NCBI GenBank assembly: GCA_000827495.1
Contig: KN817538.1
Coordinates: 248,001-312,000 of the forward strand
Reading direction: 5' to 3'
Source: Hypholoma sublateritium FD-334 SS-4
Lineage: Eukaryota > Basidiomycota > Agaricomycetes > Agaricales > Strophariaceae
DNA length: 64,000 bases
The position numbers and the translations under genes are program-made. Every line of letters starts with the position of its first letter. The first letter of the stretch is position 1. The notes under the pieces are model-generated. The model searched no databases, had not been told where the DNA came from, and saw only the letters and a program-made list of their open reading frames with translations. Of the stretch, positions 1-11,536 are shown one piece after another.

Positions 1-3000
1 CCCAGGCTAGCCGAGCGTTGGCTTTGCCATGATATGCACGCTCTGCACGCTAGCTGTATAGTATGGGCCCAATTTTGAATTAATACAGAACAGCCGTGCA
101 AGCCGTCACTGGGACAGCCCCGAGCTTGCGAGCGCTTCTCCAGACCAGGCGCCCCGCATCCTGTCTTCGATCGCGCGGGGCCATGACAGGCGGGGATGCT
201 GACGAGCCATCGCCAGATCCTACCTCAAGAAGCTCGAGCATCCATTCATCCAGGCGGGCTGCAATGGCGCCTGACACCAACGCCAGCACATCGAAGTCAA
301 GCGTGGCGCTGCAACGCAACGCGCAGGTCTAGGCCGACGCAGGCTTGTGGAAACCCGTGCCAATGATAGTTACAGAGATGATGAACGCGCGAATACACCA
401 GACACGATGCTGGCCAGTGCTGGTCGCGGCGGCCGGGTGCAATTAATGGCTAGCTTCTAAATTCAGGCGGCGGTCCAGAACTACTTGCATGGGCACCAAT
501 GAGCGCCTTGCCAGTGGACAAGTACACCATACGCGCTCGGGCACCCACAATCGCTCGCAAAACATTTCCCACTCCCTCTGCGTAGATTCATCCTCGCAGT
601 GGATCGCGCGCGACCAGCTGTGGGTGGATCCTCGGACACGGGGAGTGTGCCACAGAGCGCTAATTATAATCGCATCACTTCCCGGCGCACCGCACCCACG
701 CCCTTTTCGCAACTCGCCCACCGACGGCGATCGGCGATGCGCCGCGCCGCCTGTGCGCGTACGCGGCGCACCCCGGTGCCCGCCGCGCGCGCGCTGCCCG
801 AGGCTGCTCCCCGGCTCCCGTGCGCTGGGCCCGGGGTCGCCGCTGAATCCGGCGCGACGCGCGTCGTGGGGGGTGCGTGTCGCCGCCTGCGGGCGCAGGC
901 CGTTGAGCGCGTGTTTGGCTGCGCATCGACGGTCGAAGTTGGGTCGAAGACTGCGCTGGGCGCACGGTCGCCGACCATCCCGGGCCGCCGGACTCCGGAT
1001 TTTCGCTGCTGCGCAATGTTGAAGATGCACGGGCGATCGCGCGCGCGGGGGTCTGGCGACGCGGGCGGCGCCGCTCCCACAGCGCCCGGTGTGCGTGTGT
1101 GCGTGTGTGGGCGAGAGCCCTGTGGTTCTGTGGTTCTGTCGATGGAAAAAGCAACGCGACGCCGCGCGTGGTGATATCCCCGGGCAGCAGCGCTGCGAGT
1201 AATTCAAAGCGCTGTCCTCGCGCCCTCTTCGCGTCTGTGTTTACATGCTCCGGGGACACGCGCAGTGCCGCGCGTGCCCATACGCGGGCGCGCGGCGGGC
1301 TTCTGGTGGGCACGCCCGGATTCTGAACCGCAGGGGAGGGCGCGCGGCATAATTGGTTCCCGCTCCACCGGGCACGCGGCGCGGTGTAGTAATATATACA
1401 TACGCAGGCGCACTGCAGCGAAGCGCGGTGGCGACGAGCAACGGTGTGAACGCGAAGAATAGTTACTCATCATCACACGCATGATTTGCTGGAGCGTATC
1501 ATAGTGATCATGGAGCGCGTCAAGCGCACTCGCAGTACGCCCTGACGACTCCGCTGTGCACCACGCCCCGCCGTCTCGGGCGCAGTAGTCCTGCGCAGTG
1601 GCGCCTGACCCCCGGCGTTCTATGACGCCTACGCGGCCGCGAGGCGCACCGCGCCCCGCCGCGCGCGACGCGAGGCGTGCTCGCTTCCGCCCCCCGTGCC
1701 CCTTTGTGCGCTTGGCACGCGCTATAAAAAAATAAAACACATAAAAAAGCAGCAGCACCTCCGGCGTCCTGTCGTACATGCGCGTCCTCGTGCGCGCCGC
1801 GGGCCCGGCGTGATAGGTGGGCAGGGCGCGCAGGGTGCACGGCCGCGTCGGCCGTCGCGTAGCTGCAACGCGCCTCTGGACCCTGTGCACACCCGCCTGT
1901 AACTGGAAGTCACCGCGCTGGCTCCACGGCCCGGGCGCCGCGCCCGCAGTGGCACGCCCCGCACCGTTACCACCATACCCCCCACACGCGTGCCAGTGCG
2001 CGGATCACGATCAGTGGCGGCACACCTTTATTTTCGTCTCCCTGCCCAGTGGCCGGGGCACCCCAGAACGCTGCCCAGGTGCGGCGTGCGCCGCTCAGGG
2101 CGCAGGGTAAATCACGAAAATGTCAACGAAACACGAAAATGAAAAATGAAAACATATCTTGATTTATTGCCCGGAAATTGCGCGAGGCTTATTTAAAATC
2201 TGCCTCCGTGCGCCCTGAGGCTGGTGCTCCGAGTCTTTCAGGGACGCGGGGTATGATGCTGTTCGAGGCCAGGGAGAGTCGCCGGGCACCCCAAAACGCC
2301 TTTCCAGCGCGCCCGCTGGCGTGCGGTGCGGGCCGCATCTGAGATGGCGCTGTTCAAGTTGTGGTTGTGCAGCTGTTTCCTGGAAATGTTGCAGATAATT
2401 TCTGCTGTTACTTTCTTCCGGAAGATGCACTGCGACTCGCACTACAGCAGTGCGGTGTCTGCGGTTGGACGCCCCGGGCCCCGTGCGGGCCGTATCTAAG
2501 ATGGCGCTGTTCAAGTTGTGGTTGTGCAGCTGTTTCCTGAAGATATTGCAGAAAATTTCTGCTATTACCTTTTCCCGGAAGATGCACTGCGAGTCGTACT
2601 ACAGCAGCGAGGCGTGGGGCATGGATTAAGGTCAGGGCAGGGAGTGCAGATATCTTAGACGCACAGCCGATTCCCGGAAACTCGAACCAACACAGGCTGC
2701 TATTACGCTCCTCCGACTCGGAAACTGCACGGTGGCTCGCGCTATCTCAGTGAGGTGTGTTTGGTGCAGCCGGCGCACAGCAGGGCGGATAGTGAATGGA
2801 GGAACAATAAACATGCGGATGTTGACTGTGTCACCGGGTGCATGACCAGATAACCTACTTTCATTCATTTGGTTTTTATTCGCTGATTTATTTGACAAAA
2901 TATCTGGCCAGATAAGTAGATCAACTTTGTGATTTATTTGTAGATTATCTCAAATAAACGAGAAGAGAGAAACCAAATCAAGAGTTGCAATTTATATGGT

Positions 3001-4229
3001 CCTGCACCTGGTGTGTGGTTTTGTGTCTGCTGTTCGGGAGCGCGAGCTGCTGTCCTCCGTTCCCTGCTCGTGTTAACAGGGAAACGTAGATATATCTTGG
3101 TGCGCTTTAGAGACGCGGTATCCTGCGATCCCTGGCCACGCCCGTTGGTGTGCGCCGACGCGCGCCGCACAGGGCAATGGGCTGGGTTAGGTAATTGCAT
3201 AATGGTATTAGGGATTTTGGGAGGTATACATACTTATTTCTCGGAGCGACCCATGTCGCAGCGTTTGCTGTAGCCCAGCAGCGCTGTTCCACCCGGACTT
3301 AGGCTGCCCGCTGTGTGCATTACTTTATGTCCGCTGTGTCCATTCCGGTTTGCGCACGCCAGCTACAACTACGGGCGTACGCCCGTGCGCCCCGGCGCAG
3401 CGCGGATAGCAGAGCGCGGGGGTGAGCCCAGAATGCGGGCGCTGCCCGGCGCATACCTATCGTCGTTTCGATATCTGTTGTACGGCCGTCTAGTCGCGGC
3501 GGCCAGTCAGCCCGGTCGGACATATACCTTACAGCGGTAGAACTTTACTGGCCTCACTGTGCTTTTTCTACGCCTAACTGTGCCTCCGCCGTACCTGATC
3601 ACCGCGGCACATCGTCTGCGGAAGACACCGCACCCCGCAGAGGGTATCGCACCCCGCAGAGGGCATCGCACCCCGCAGACACCGAGGCGGTGCGGGCAGC
3701 GTGCGGGCAGCGTGTAGCGAGCGCGCGAGCTGGCCCGCCTGCTGCGTCGTGGGCTGGCGCAGTAGCGTAGGCGCCCGAATGGGGTGCGCGTGCACACCCG
3801 TACCGCCTCGACGGCTGACTGGGGCAGGGGGCAGTGGGCGCGGCTGCATTGGGCGATGTTCGAGACGCGGGCGCCCGCGCACCGCGGGGCACGTGTGCGG
3901 CGTGCAGCGTGTGCGCTGCGCTTTGGCTGTAGTTGTGGCAGCACAACGCGAGTGGTGTGCCGATACGGGAGGGTGTGGCGGGCAGGTGACCCGTGCGCTG
4001 CTCCTGGGCGTGGATTATCACATCTAATCGCGCGCGATGGATGGGCGATAGGTGGGATCGCGGGATCGCAGCGGTGAATCCTGGGAACCCGAACCGGGCT
4101 GGCGAGCCGGGCGATTCGCGGGGGCCGCGTGGGGTCGGCTGGCGATAATCCGAAATCTGCGCGGGAGATCTGGCCCCGTGCAGGCGCCGATCGGATCTGG
4201 GACGCGGTCCCCTTCCGGGTGGGGTGCAG
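1..4229. other. Gene-poor GC-rich intergenic region
   Basis: No gene is supported. Open frames here are long on both strands at once and very Arg/Pro/Ala-rich, as expected from high GC, and none shows a recognisable domain or plausible intron set. The stretch contains the diverged direct repeats at 2.3-2.8 kb, AT-rich islands near 1.73 and 2.9 kb, and a short tandem block near 3.63-3.69 kb in which a CACCCCGCAGA-type unit recurs three to four times. Confidence 0.6.
2329..2760. repeat. Three diverged direct repeats
   Basis: A unit of about 125 bp at 2329-2454 recurs at 2488-2616 (offset about 159 bp). Both contain ATGGCGCTGTTCAAGTTGTG and end in a GAAGATGCACTGCGA-type block followed by ACAGCAG. 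A shorter, more diverged third copy of the distal half lies at about 2692-2760. The GC-rich lead-in with GGGCACCCCA is also echoed near 2056. No open frame is shared by the copies, so this looks like non-coding tandem duplication. Confidence 0.8.
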
Positions 4230-4236
4230 TATATAA
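4230..4236 (+). promoter_or_regulatory. TATA box of the 4284 gene
   Basis: TATATAA stands 48 bp before the start codon at 4284 in an otherwise GC-rich stretch. The distance fits a short 5' UTR. Confidence 0.6.
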
Positions 4237-4283
4237 CGCGGTCTCAGGCCTGCGTTGACTCACCGCACCCCGCCGCACCCACC

Positions 4284-5213
4284 ATGGGCTATTCCCCCGA
4301 GCGCGCCGCCAGCCCGCTGCACTTTCTGCACCCCGCGCTCTTCCACCCCGCCGCCCCCGCCAAGCGCCGCTCCGCGTCCGACGTCGCGCGCCTGCTCGAC
4401 CCCAGCTACCTCCCCGCCGCCGACGCCAAGACGCGCCGCAGCGCCAGCGTCTCCGCCTACGTCGACCCCGCCGGCGACATGCACGACCCCGACTACCGCC
4501 ACTTCCCCGTCGCACACAGCCCGCGCGCCCCGCGCACACAGCCCGGCGCGCGCCGCACCACGTCGCCGCGCCCGCACTTCGACTGGGAGCGCACGCTCGA
4601 CGAGAGCGCGCTGGACGACGAGTACCCAGCCCTGCCGCACTACAACTACCGCCCGCCGCCCGCGCGCAGCGCGAGCCCCATCCACACGCCGCCCCGCCCG
4701 CGCGGCGCGTCCGTGAGCACCACCACCACCGCGCGCAGCGCCGCCGCCGGGTCGCCCGCCACGGGAAGCTCGAGCTCCCCACCCACATCATTCGAAGACG
4801 AGTCGCCGTTCGCGGACGACAGCGCCGCGCAGGCGCGCTTCGCCGAGGAGATGGCGCGCGAGCGCGCGCTGCAGCTCGAGCTCGCGAGCGGGAAGGAGCG
4901 CCGCGAGGAGAAGAAGCGCCGGCGCCGGCTCTCGCGCGAGGCGGAGAAGGCCTCCGTGCGCCGCGCCTCGTGCGACGAGGCGCCGAAGGCCCCCGCCGAG
5001 CCCGAGGAAGAGCACCAGATCGCCGAGGAGGAGGAGGAGCAGGACGCAGAGGAGGAAAGCCGGATAGTACACCGGACATCGCCGACGCTCGACTTCGTGC
5101 CGTCGTGCACGCACTCGCTGAAGCGGCAGTGGCAGGCGCTCGCGCTGAGCGTGCGCTTCGGCGTGTTCCGCGCGCGGCGGCGCCTCACGCGGCGCGTGCA
5201 GAGCCTGCTCTGA
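4284..5213 (+). CDS. Uncharacterised Ser/Pro-rich protein with a charged helical region
   Basis: Single-exon frame of 309 residues. The ATG at 4284 is chosen over the upstream in-frame ATG at 4224 because it sits in a strong ACCATGG context and lies after the TATA box. No family recognised. The N-terminal 180 residues are Ser/Pro/Arg-rich and look disordered, with two repeated RRSAS/KRRSAS elements near residues 28-32 and 51-55. Residues about 183-225 form a highly charged predicted helix with a KKRRRR patch that could be a nuclear localisation signal, followed by a Glu-rich acidic run (about 237-258) and a basic C-terminus. The composition suggests a regulatory or scaffold protein, but function is unknown. 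No membrane segment or signal peptide is visible. The reading frame and promoter are convincing; the role is not. Confidence 0.75.
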   Translation: MGYSPERAASPLHFLHPALFHPAAPAKRRSASDVARLLDPSYLPAADAKTRRSASVSAYVDPAGDMHDPDYRHFPVAHSPRAPRTQPGARRTTSPRPHFDWERTLDESALDDEYPALPHYNYRPPPARSASPIHTPPRPRGASVSTTTTARSAAAGSPATGSSSSPPTSFEDESPFADDSAAQARFAEEMARERALQLELASGKERREEKKRRRRLSREAEKASVRRASCDEAPKAPAEPEEEHQIAEEEEEQDAEEESRIVHRTSPTLDFVPSCTHSLKRQWQALALSVRFGVFRARRRLTRRVQSLL

Positions 5214-5216
5214 ATG

Positions 5217-5940
5217 AACCACGTCACCTGACGTCACCGATCCCCGCCTTATCCCGCCGCATCTCGCGTGCATCATCGCCGCGTCATACCGTGTCTCTGC
5301 CTCCGACCCGACCCAGCCCGCATCAAGTTCTGCTTTGTACAACACCCACCCGCCTGCGCATCATCCACCATCATCTTCGTTCAAGTTCTCCTCCACCATC
5401 TGTTCTGTACTCCAATTCACCCAGCCGTATCTGGCGCCTCCATCTCATCGCATTCAACACGCATTGTCATCTGTACTGTACCACCGCTTCGCCCGCATGG
5501 ACACATCGCCACGCTGTTTGTTTATGTTGTATTTCCTATCTCCTTGTCTCTTGTCTTTTTTGCGTCTTCGACATCTGCGTGCGCGTCAGCACGCAGGCCG
5601 CGCGGTGGCACCCGCCCCGCGCGGTATAGAGCGCCCGGCTCGACGCCGGCGCGCGTCCCCCATCCATCCATCCATCTATACATCCATTGGCCCAGCTATC
5701 CATCCATCTATCAGCCATCGACCATCGACCATCGCATCGATCATAAACATGCACATGCACTCAGCGCCTCGCGCCCACCAACATTCGTATTCACATTCTG
5801 TTCTATTATTCCCCGCACTGCTTGCTTGCGTCTTCCTTCCGCCCACATGCACCGCACCGCCGCCCTTGTTCTTTCGCCCCCGCCTTTTTTCGCTCACGAC
5901 CTTTTACGAATGATGTAGTCGACTTTAGTTAGTTACTTAG
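5217..5940. other. 3' flank of the 4284 gene, no gene seen
   Basis: Pyrimidine-rich DNA with a perfect TGACGTCA palindrome at 5229-5236 and a CATC-type microsatellite (about 5660-5740, runs of CCATCCATC and CCATCGA). Frames here are Ser/His-rich low-complexity translations of these runs. It probably includes the 3' UTR of the preceding gene. Confidence 0.5.
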
Positions 5941-5952
5941 TTGAGGGAATAA

Positions 5953-6271
5953 ATGACGTTGTCATTGAATTTGGCTGTGTGAACTGTAAGAGTGCCACTG
6001 AGAATTGTAGTGAGCAGGAAGTGACGTCGTCAGCGGTGCTCCTGCGCGAAGCCGAGGTGACGCCGTGGACTCAAATCATAGATGCAGGCGAGGCGATAAA
6101 ATGACGCTGCTATTAGTTACTTGACCTGGAAATACAGGCGGGGCAGTAAAATGACGCTGCCATTAACCTCGATCCAGCGTAAAGAAGCGCTGAGAACGCC
6201 CGAACATCGTCCCGCACCTAGCCATTCAAATATTCAAATTTGATTGATTGCACAGGAGCACGATGACGTCG
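5953..6271 (+). promoter_or_regulatory. Cluster of TGACG (CRE/ATF-like) motifs
   Basis: TGACG occurs at about 5953, 6022, 6058, 6102, 6152 and 6264, two of them extended to TGACGTCG. The 6102 and 6152 sites lie in a direct repeat of about 35 bp (CAGGCG-GGC-TAAAATGACGCTGC-ATTA), and the 6022 and 6264 sites share a GAGCA...TGACGTCGTC...GCTCCT arrangement. TGACG is the half-site of fungal CREB/ATF and Gcn4-type bZIP factors. No gene start lies close by, so a regulatory role is inferred only from density and repetition. Confidence 0.45.
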
Positions 6272-6540
6272 TCGGCGTACGCACTGCTCCTTCTTCATGC
6301 AATTGCATACCTGAAGCCCAGTGCCCACTGGCAATGAAGCCAGATGGAGAACGAGCTACGAGTGGGACGGTGGGCGTCGGCCGAATGGCCAGCCTTCCTT
6401 CGACGACTGAGGAAGGGCACACGGCCCGAGAGCGCTGAGCGGGGATGCGCCGCGCCCCGAGGCGACGCGGCTGCCCGCGCGGGGCGCTTACGTACGGGTG
6501 TACTCGTCAGTGTAAATAGACACGCCGAGCGCCGTGCGCA

Positions 6541-6830
6541 CACGGACGGCGCGGCGCGACGGACGGGCGCCCGTAGCGTGTCAGCAGACGTGGACACGCC
6601 GCTTTCAGGCAGCGCTGCAAATGGATCGGGCGGCGCAGCGGTGAGGAATACGCAACTTGCAACTACCCTCCTGATAGTCGGGCGGCTCTGCACGAGCGGG
6701 GCGGGGGCGGACGGCGCCCGTAGCGGTGGGCCGGCACGCGCTGCTTGGGCTGGGGCGTGCCGCGCTGCGTTCGGGCGGCGATTCTTCTTTCACGCGGCGC
6801 TGCAAATGGATCGGGCGAAGCGGAGGTGCG
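6541..6830. repeat. Direct duplication with GCGCTGCAAATGGATCGGGCG
   Basis: Two copies, about 6541-6646 and 6698-6830. Each has a GGACGG(G)CGCCCGTAGCG block and, further on, the same 21-bp-scale block around CGCTGCAAATGGATCGGGC. The second copy is longer. No coding content is visible. Confidence 0.7.
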
Positions 6831-6900
6831 CGGCGGCGCGTGGGTGCAGCGGGTGAAAGAAAGACAAAGAGAAAGAGTCGTGGAAGGGTGCGGCACGGCT

Positions 6901-7117
6901 TGAAAGAGTTAATGCGTGGAACAAAGAGTGGCGTGGGGTGAAAGACCTGTGTGAGCTCTGCAAACCGGGTGCCGCACAAACGCGATTGTCGGGTGCGTCG
7001 CTCAGCGGGCGAACCGAAGGCTCGCCGAGGCATTAATGTACGGAATAAAGAGTGGCGCGGAACCTTTGAAATTTGAAGTTTGACAGAGGATGAAAGATCA
7101 GTGTGAACTTCGAACGC
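6901..7117. repeat. Second direct duplication, AAGAGTGGCG type
   Basis: About 6906-6962 (TTAATGCGTGGAACAAAGAG then GTGAAAGACCTGTGTGAG) recurs at about 7033-7112 (TTAATGTACGGAATAAAGAG then ATGAAAGATCAGTGTGAA). The copies are diverged and the second carries extra bases in its middle. Non-coding. Confidence 0.65.
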
Positions 7118-7369
7118 TTTGTCTTTGTCTTCCATGGACAAACGAAAATCCTTGTCGGAGCGCCGCGTGCCGCCGCCGTGAAAGAGATCGCACCCGTGGA
7201 ACTCAGATCGAATGACGGACAATGGACCGCGCGGGAGATGCGATGGCATGATGCACGCGCAGCCTCCACGCCGCTTCGCAGATGAAAGCGCGCAGGACGA
7301 ACAAAGGCGGGGTGGGAGGCGGTGGTACATAGTATGAAAGGGCGCCAATTGATGTGATCTGCATTGTCC

Positions 7370-7396
7370 TTTGATGTGATGTGATGTGATGTGATT
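7370..7396. repeat. TGATG pentanucleotide microsatellite
   Basis: About five tandem TGATG units, with a further related unit just downstream near 7403. Simple sequence. Confidence 0.85.
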
Positions 7397-8259
7397 CACT
7401 GGATGTGATCAGCGACACCAGACAAAGCGCGTTCAAGTTGCGCTGCCCCACGAACGCAGTGAAAGAGCGGTTCGGCTGGAAATCCCAGTGCGATCTTGTG
7501 CATGCGATCCTCTGCGCGAGATGACAGCAGCGCGATATGCACCGTGACTATCTGGTGCGAAGGCCTTAATCTATCTGATTCCAAGCTCCATCCCGGGCAC
7601 GAATGCCAGTTGGCCAGCTAGATCCGCCCTATCGAAAATCAGCGCATGCGACGAATCGCGGTCGAGCAACGCGGCCACGATGTCCGGTGCGCAGGTGCCT
7701 TTTTGCCAGTCTGCATATCCGCCGTATCATATCATATCAGACATCAGACATCAGTGCTGGATCGGCACTGGGAATATTCCCAGAGCCAAAGGCGATATCG
7801 AGGTGATGCTGATAGACAGCTGATAGGCATTAGCCACGGACGTGCCCATCGTATATCATCGTGATGCCTCTTCGTCGATGATCTGGAGCGATTATCTAGT
7901 AGCCCGGAGAATCCAGCGGCGATAGATGTTGTAACAGGTTCGCCTGGAACAGTAAGCGCGTTGTATTATGAAGCAGCCTTACCCCGCCATGCAGCGCGCA
8001 GGAATGAGTAATCAGTTGCGTAGATCAGCAAGTTCACTCTTGATTTTTATTCTACAAGTCCATTTCGCCATGATAACCCCCGCGCGCGCGGCGGGCCTTC
8101 GTCGGCGATTTATCAGCCGGCGACGCAAGCACACCCGTAGCATGCACTTTGCGCTGATAATCGCAGCCCTGTGGGATTGCGCGACCCAGGATCCCACCGA
8201 AATAACCTAGCACGCACACATCCGTCCGGCTCGTCCTGGCCGCGCGCATCGCGGCGGAC

Positions 8260-8310
8260 GATACGCTAAGATGCGTGCGATACGCTAAGATGCGTGCGAT
8301 ACGCTGAGAT
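8260..8310. repeat. 19-bp tandem repeat, about 2.7 copies
   Basis: Unit GATACGCTAAGATGCGTGC at 8260-8278 and 8279-8297, identical, then a partial third copy (GATACGCTGAGAT) to 8310. Perfect first two copies suggest recent slippage. Confidence 0.9.
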
Positions 8311-11041
8311 AGGCGGCTGCTGCCCCGGCGCCCGCGGCCACGGGCGTGTGCGGCGATTGCGCTATATTATTGGCGGTGGGTATCGCGTCGCGCGGCGAGT
8401 CGGGTGAGTCGCCGGTCCTGCGTGCGTGGAGGGCGGCGGGTGGGAGTGGGGAAAGGTTAATGTTTAGCGTTTGGCGTCTGTCATTGGCCAGCGCGAGTGC
8501 GCCCGCGGGCCGCGGGTCCGCGTGAGTGCGTGCGTGCACGCGGTGCCCACGGCGCGTCGTGCGCTTGCTTGCGCACCGGGATATCGATAGGGTGCAGCCG
8601 ACTCCTGGAAACGCACCCCGCGCCACGCCGCGCTGATTCGCAGAATCCCCGCCCAGCAAGCCAGCCCACCCGCGCATATTTATCCCGGGTCGAGGGGCCA
8701 AGAGCGCAGCTCACCACCAGGACGAGGCTTGTCGCGCATCGATACCAAGAATACCGCGCCAGGACGGGCAGCCTGACCACGCGCCGCCGCCGCCGCGCAG
8801 GGCACGCCCTAGGGGTGTGGGACCGTTCCAGCTGGCGCTGCGCGATGCGCAATCAGGTGGTACTGCCCCCGCGCGAGGGTGGGTATCCTCTTCCGCGTTG
8901 GGCGCGCCCCGCTGGGCGGCTGGGCACGCGCGCGCGGCACCGCGCCTGATTCGCCGATCTGGGGCCCCCGAGTCCGTGCAGCGCGTCGATAATCTGGGTT
9001 CTGTCAGCGCGGCGTGATGATCAGGTTCTGTGCTGCCCCCGGTCGGGTGCTTCTCAGCACAACGACACGTCGTGCGCCTCCTGTGCGCACGGAGAAATCG
9101 AGCACGCCCTGAATTCGCCGAGCCCAGGGGCACGCAATGCCTCTTTGCGCGATCGATTGCGGGGAAGGTAGCCGAGGTTATAAATAGCTATGTCGAACGC
9201 TATTAATAGCGCGTGTCCCGGTGCGCAGTGGCTCGGACGACATTGGTCGCCTTGGACGAATGATATGCCGTAGATGGACCGGAGGTGCGGCCCACGTCAT
9301 GCTTTACCTTGAAGGCCGCTCTTTCCAATGAGGCTTTCTGCGGCTGGACGCCGGCCAAAGGCAGACAAGGGCAGGGTGGCATCACGCTGATCGCTGATTT
9401 GCTCTCGCTCGCCTGCATGGGTGTGGCGCGGGCACTCGACGCACGGAAGGCCGGTCGATGAGCTTGCGTGCGCCACGCGCGAGCTTAATATCCAGCGGAC
9501 TATACAGAGCGCCGTCGCGCAGGATTCGTGCGCATCTCGGGATTTGCATGCAGATAGCGGATACGTTGCGGGATCGCACGAAGCTCATCACGGTTCGTGT
9601 GGCGGCTCATCAGAGTTTAGGCGTGCTACGCTCTGAAATCAATTATGCGCATATTCTGCGGTGTATCCACCTCGTCATTCACCAGTTGACTGTGGTGTGT
9701 ACCGGCCGCACAAAGAAGTGCTATACATCTCAATAATCCCATATGTGTACTAAAGGTACCTCGTCATATACGCATATCCCCTCAGAAAAATCGAATATTG
9801 TCCGTCCCGCTATAGGACCGTCAGTGGTACAGCAACCTCCGCTGCCAATTAATTGTGCATGACGTCCTGCCTCCGCAGCGCCTATCAGTTCGGGATAATA
9901 ACGCAGCCTCTTAATCCTCGGTGCATCCCCACCTTTAACGAACACGGCGACGCGGATCATTCAGGGCTGTCCGAGTAGAGGAAAGCGCACTCATATCGCA
10001 CGGCTACGCAGATATAGTCCGCGCGTGTCTAGCTCCCCCGATGCGGGGAACGAAAGGGCACGAAGCGCAGCGCAGGCACGGTCATGGGTGTCCGGCGTGC
10101 CACCGCGCGGTGCCTCCGTGACCGTGCGCCTGATCCCTCTGTGCGTCATGCACGCCGGCTTTGGCATGTCGTGCACAGGCTTCCACTTCCCCCGGTCGTG
10201 CGCGAGCCGTGCGCGTGCCAAGCACGCTAACCTTCCTATCTGGCTATGCATGCGTGCTCGCCACATTGTCGGAGATGGGCTGAAGCCTTTCATACAGGGT
10301 AAAGATTGGCCAGCGATCACTAATTATACTACGAGCAATGTATTTCCGGTGCTGAACACGATCGTCTGGTACCTATTACCCTCGCGTCTTTACATAACGG
10401 GCAACTCTGGCTAGCTCGCCGGACGATGTCATCATGAGGCATAGTACCCGTGGGCAATTTATAGGCTTTCGCACATTCGTCATACCGGTCATTCGTAGGT
10501 AACACGTGGGTACTGCTCACCGTGAACTTCTACCACCCGGAAGACAGGCGGGTTCTCCCCGGTGCTCATTTACACGTATGGGTATGGAAACCAGGCCATG
10601 CAATAGGGGTGGAATCTGCACTGGCGTGAATGTGCACCGGGCGAGCCAGATCCGGGGCTCTCTTACCACATGGCGTGTGCACCTTTGAAGCCAATAATCA
10701 TGCTCTGAATACCGCCGTTCAGCCCACGTCCGGCCGGCGCATACTGAGGGCGACGGGATATCTTGGCCGTGAAACCATAAGTACGGCGATGAAGATAGCG
10801 TGTCCGGTTCCACTTGTTTTTTTACGCACACATGGAAACATGAGGAATATAAGGGTTTCAGCCACTCGTGGAGATGAGCTAGTATTCTTTGATGAATCCT
10901 TACTTGAATCCCAAGCCACGGAATATGCAAACACCGTCAGATTGCCTTATAAAACAAGTTCATCTCTTTCTAATGGTGTTACACCTACTCTTGCCCACAA
11001 ATTCGTTCAAGAAGTCTCAGGTCGATGTTTAATAAAATTTA

Positions 11042-11536
11042 TTACTTGAATGCGAGGTGCAAAGCCACTCGGTGGTATTGTTGGCAAGCCTGCCCCTGAC
11101 TGTCATCAAATAAGCGCCGGAGAGGCAGTTTATTTTTAGGTATCTTAACATCAATCTTATTATCAGGTACACCTTGGGTGATAGGCCACCGCAGAGTAGC
11201 CATTTTCAAAATTTCAATGAGTTCTTTCACTGAAAATCTGGGAATTGGAGTGGCGAGGCATCGGGACTGATACTGGAGAGGACTTACGGTGAATATCTGA
11301 GGACGTTCTTGCGCTGTGGATTCTGGAGTACTACTATTGATAGAACGGAGGTGCATTAATACTTCTATGACTCCACCGAGTAACGAATGGCTCGGACTTC
11401 TATTATACAAGTTGAAGTCTATGGAAAATATGAAATGAGTCATTTTTAGAAGGTTAGGTTGTATTTTTAAAGACAATTTGGACTCGTGTAAATAACGGGG
11501 AAACATGAAAACTTTCGCCTCCCCTAATAACGACAT
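11042..11536 (-). CDS. Doubtful open frame, 164 residues, in an AT-rich island
   Basis: Uninterrupted frame from ATG 11536 to a stop at 11042 with a mixed, protein-like composition and no low complexity. No domain recognised. It overlaps the end of a forward-strand frame (10630-11049) tail to tail. Codon use follows the local AT-richness, unlike the GC-rich genes nearby. It could be a lineage-specific gene, a relic, or chance; I have no positive homology evidence. Confidence 0.2.
   Translation of the reverse strand: MSLLGEAKVFMFPRYLHESKLSLKIQPNLLKMTHFIFSIDFNLYNRSPSHSLLGGVIEVLMHLRSINSSTPESTAQERPQIFTVSPLQYQSRCLATPIPRFSVKELIEILKMATLRWPITQGVPDNKIDVKIPKNKLPLRRLFDDSQGQACQQYHRVALHLAFK

Noticed and set aside
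443..1313. Long overlapping frames on both strands in the first 1.3 kb
   Set aside because: Arg/Pro/Ala-rich translations occur in several frames at once, as expected from very high GC; no domain, no convincing start context and no promoter.
3620..3695. CRISPR-like short repeats (CACCCCGCAGA)
   Set aside because: Units are adjacent or separated by only a few bases without unique spacers, and the organism is a eukaryote; simple tandem sequence.
4024..5079. 351-residue reverse frame opposite the 4284 gene
   Set aside because: Nearly all Arg/Ala/Gly; a shadow of the GC-rich forward gene, which has a TATA box, strong start context and varied composition.
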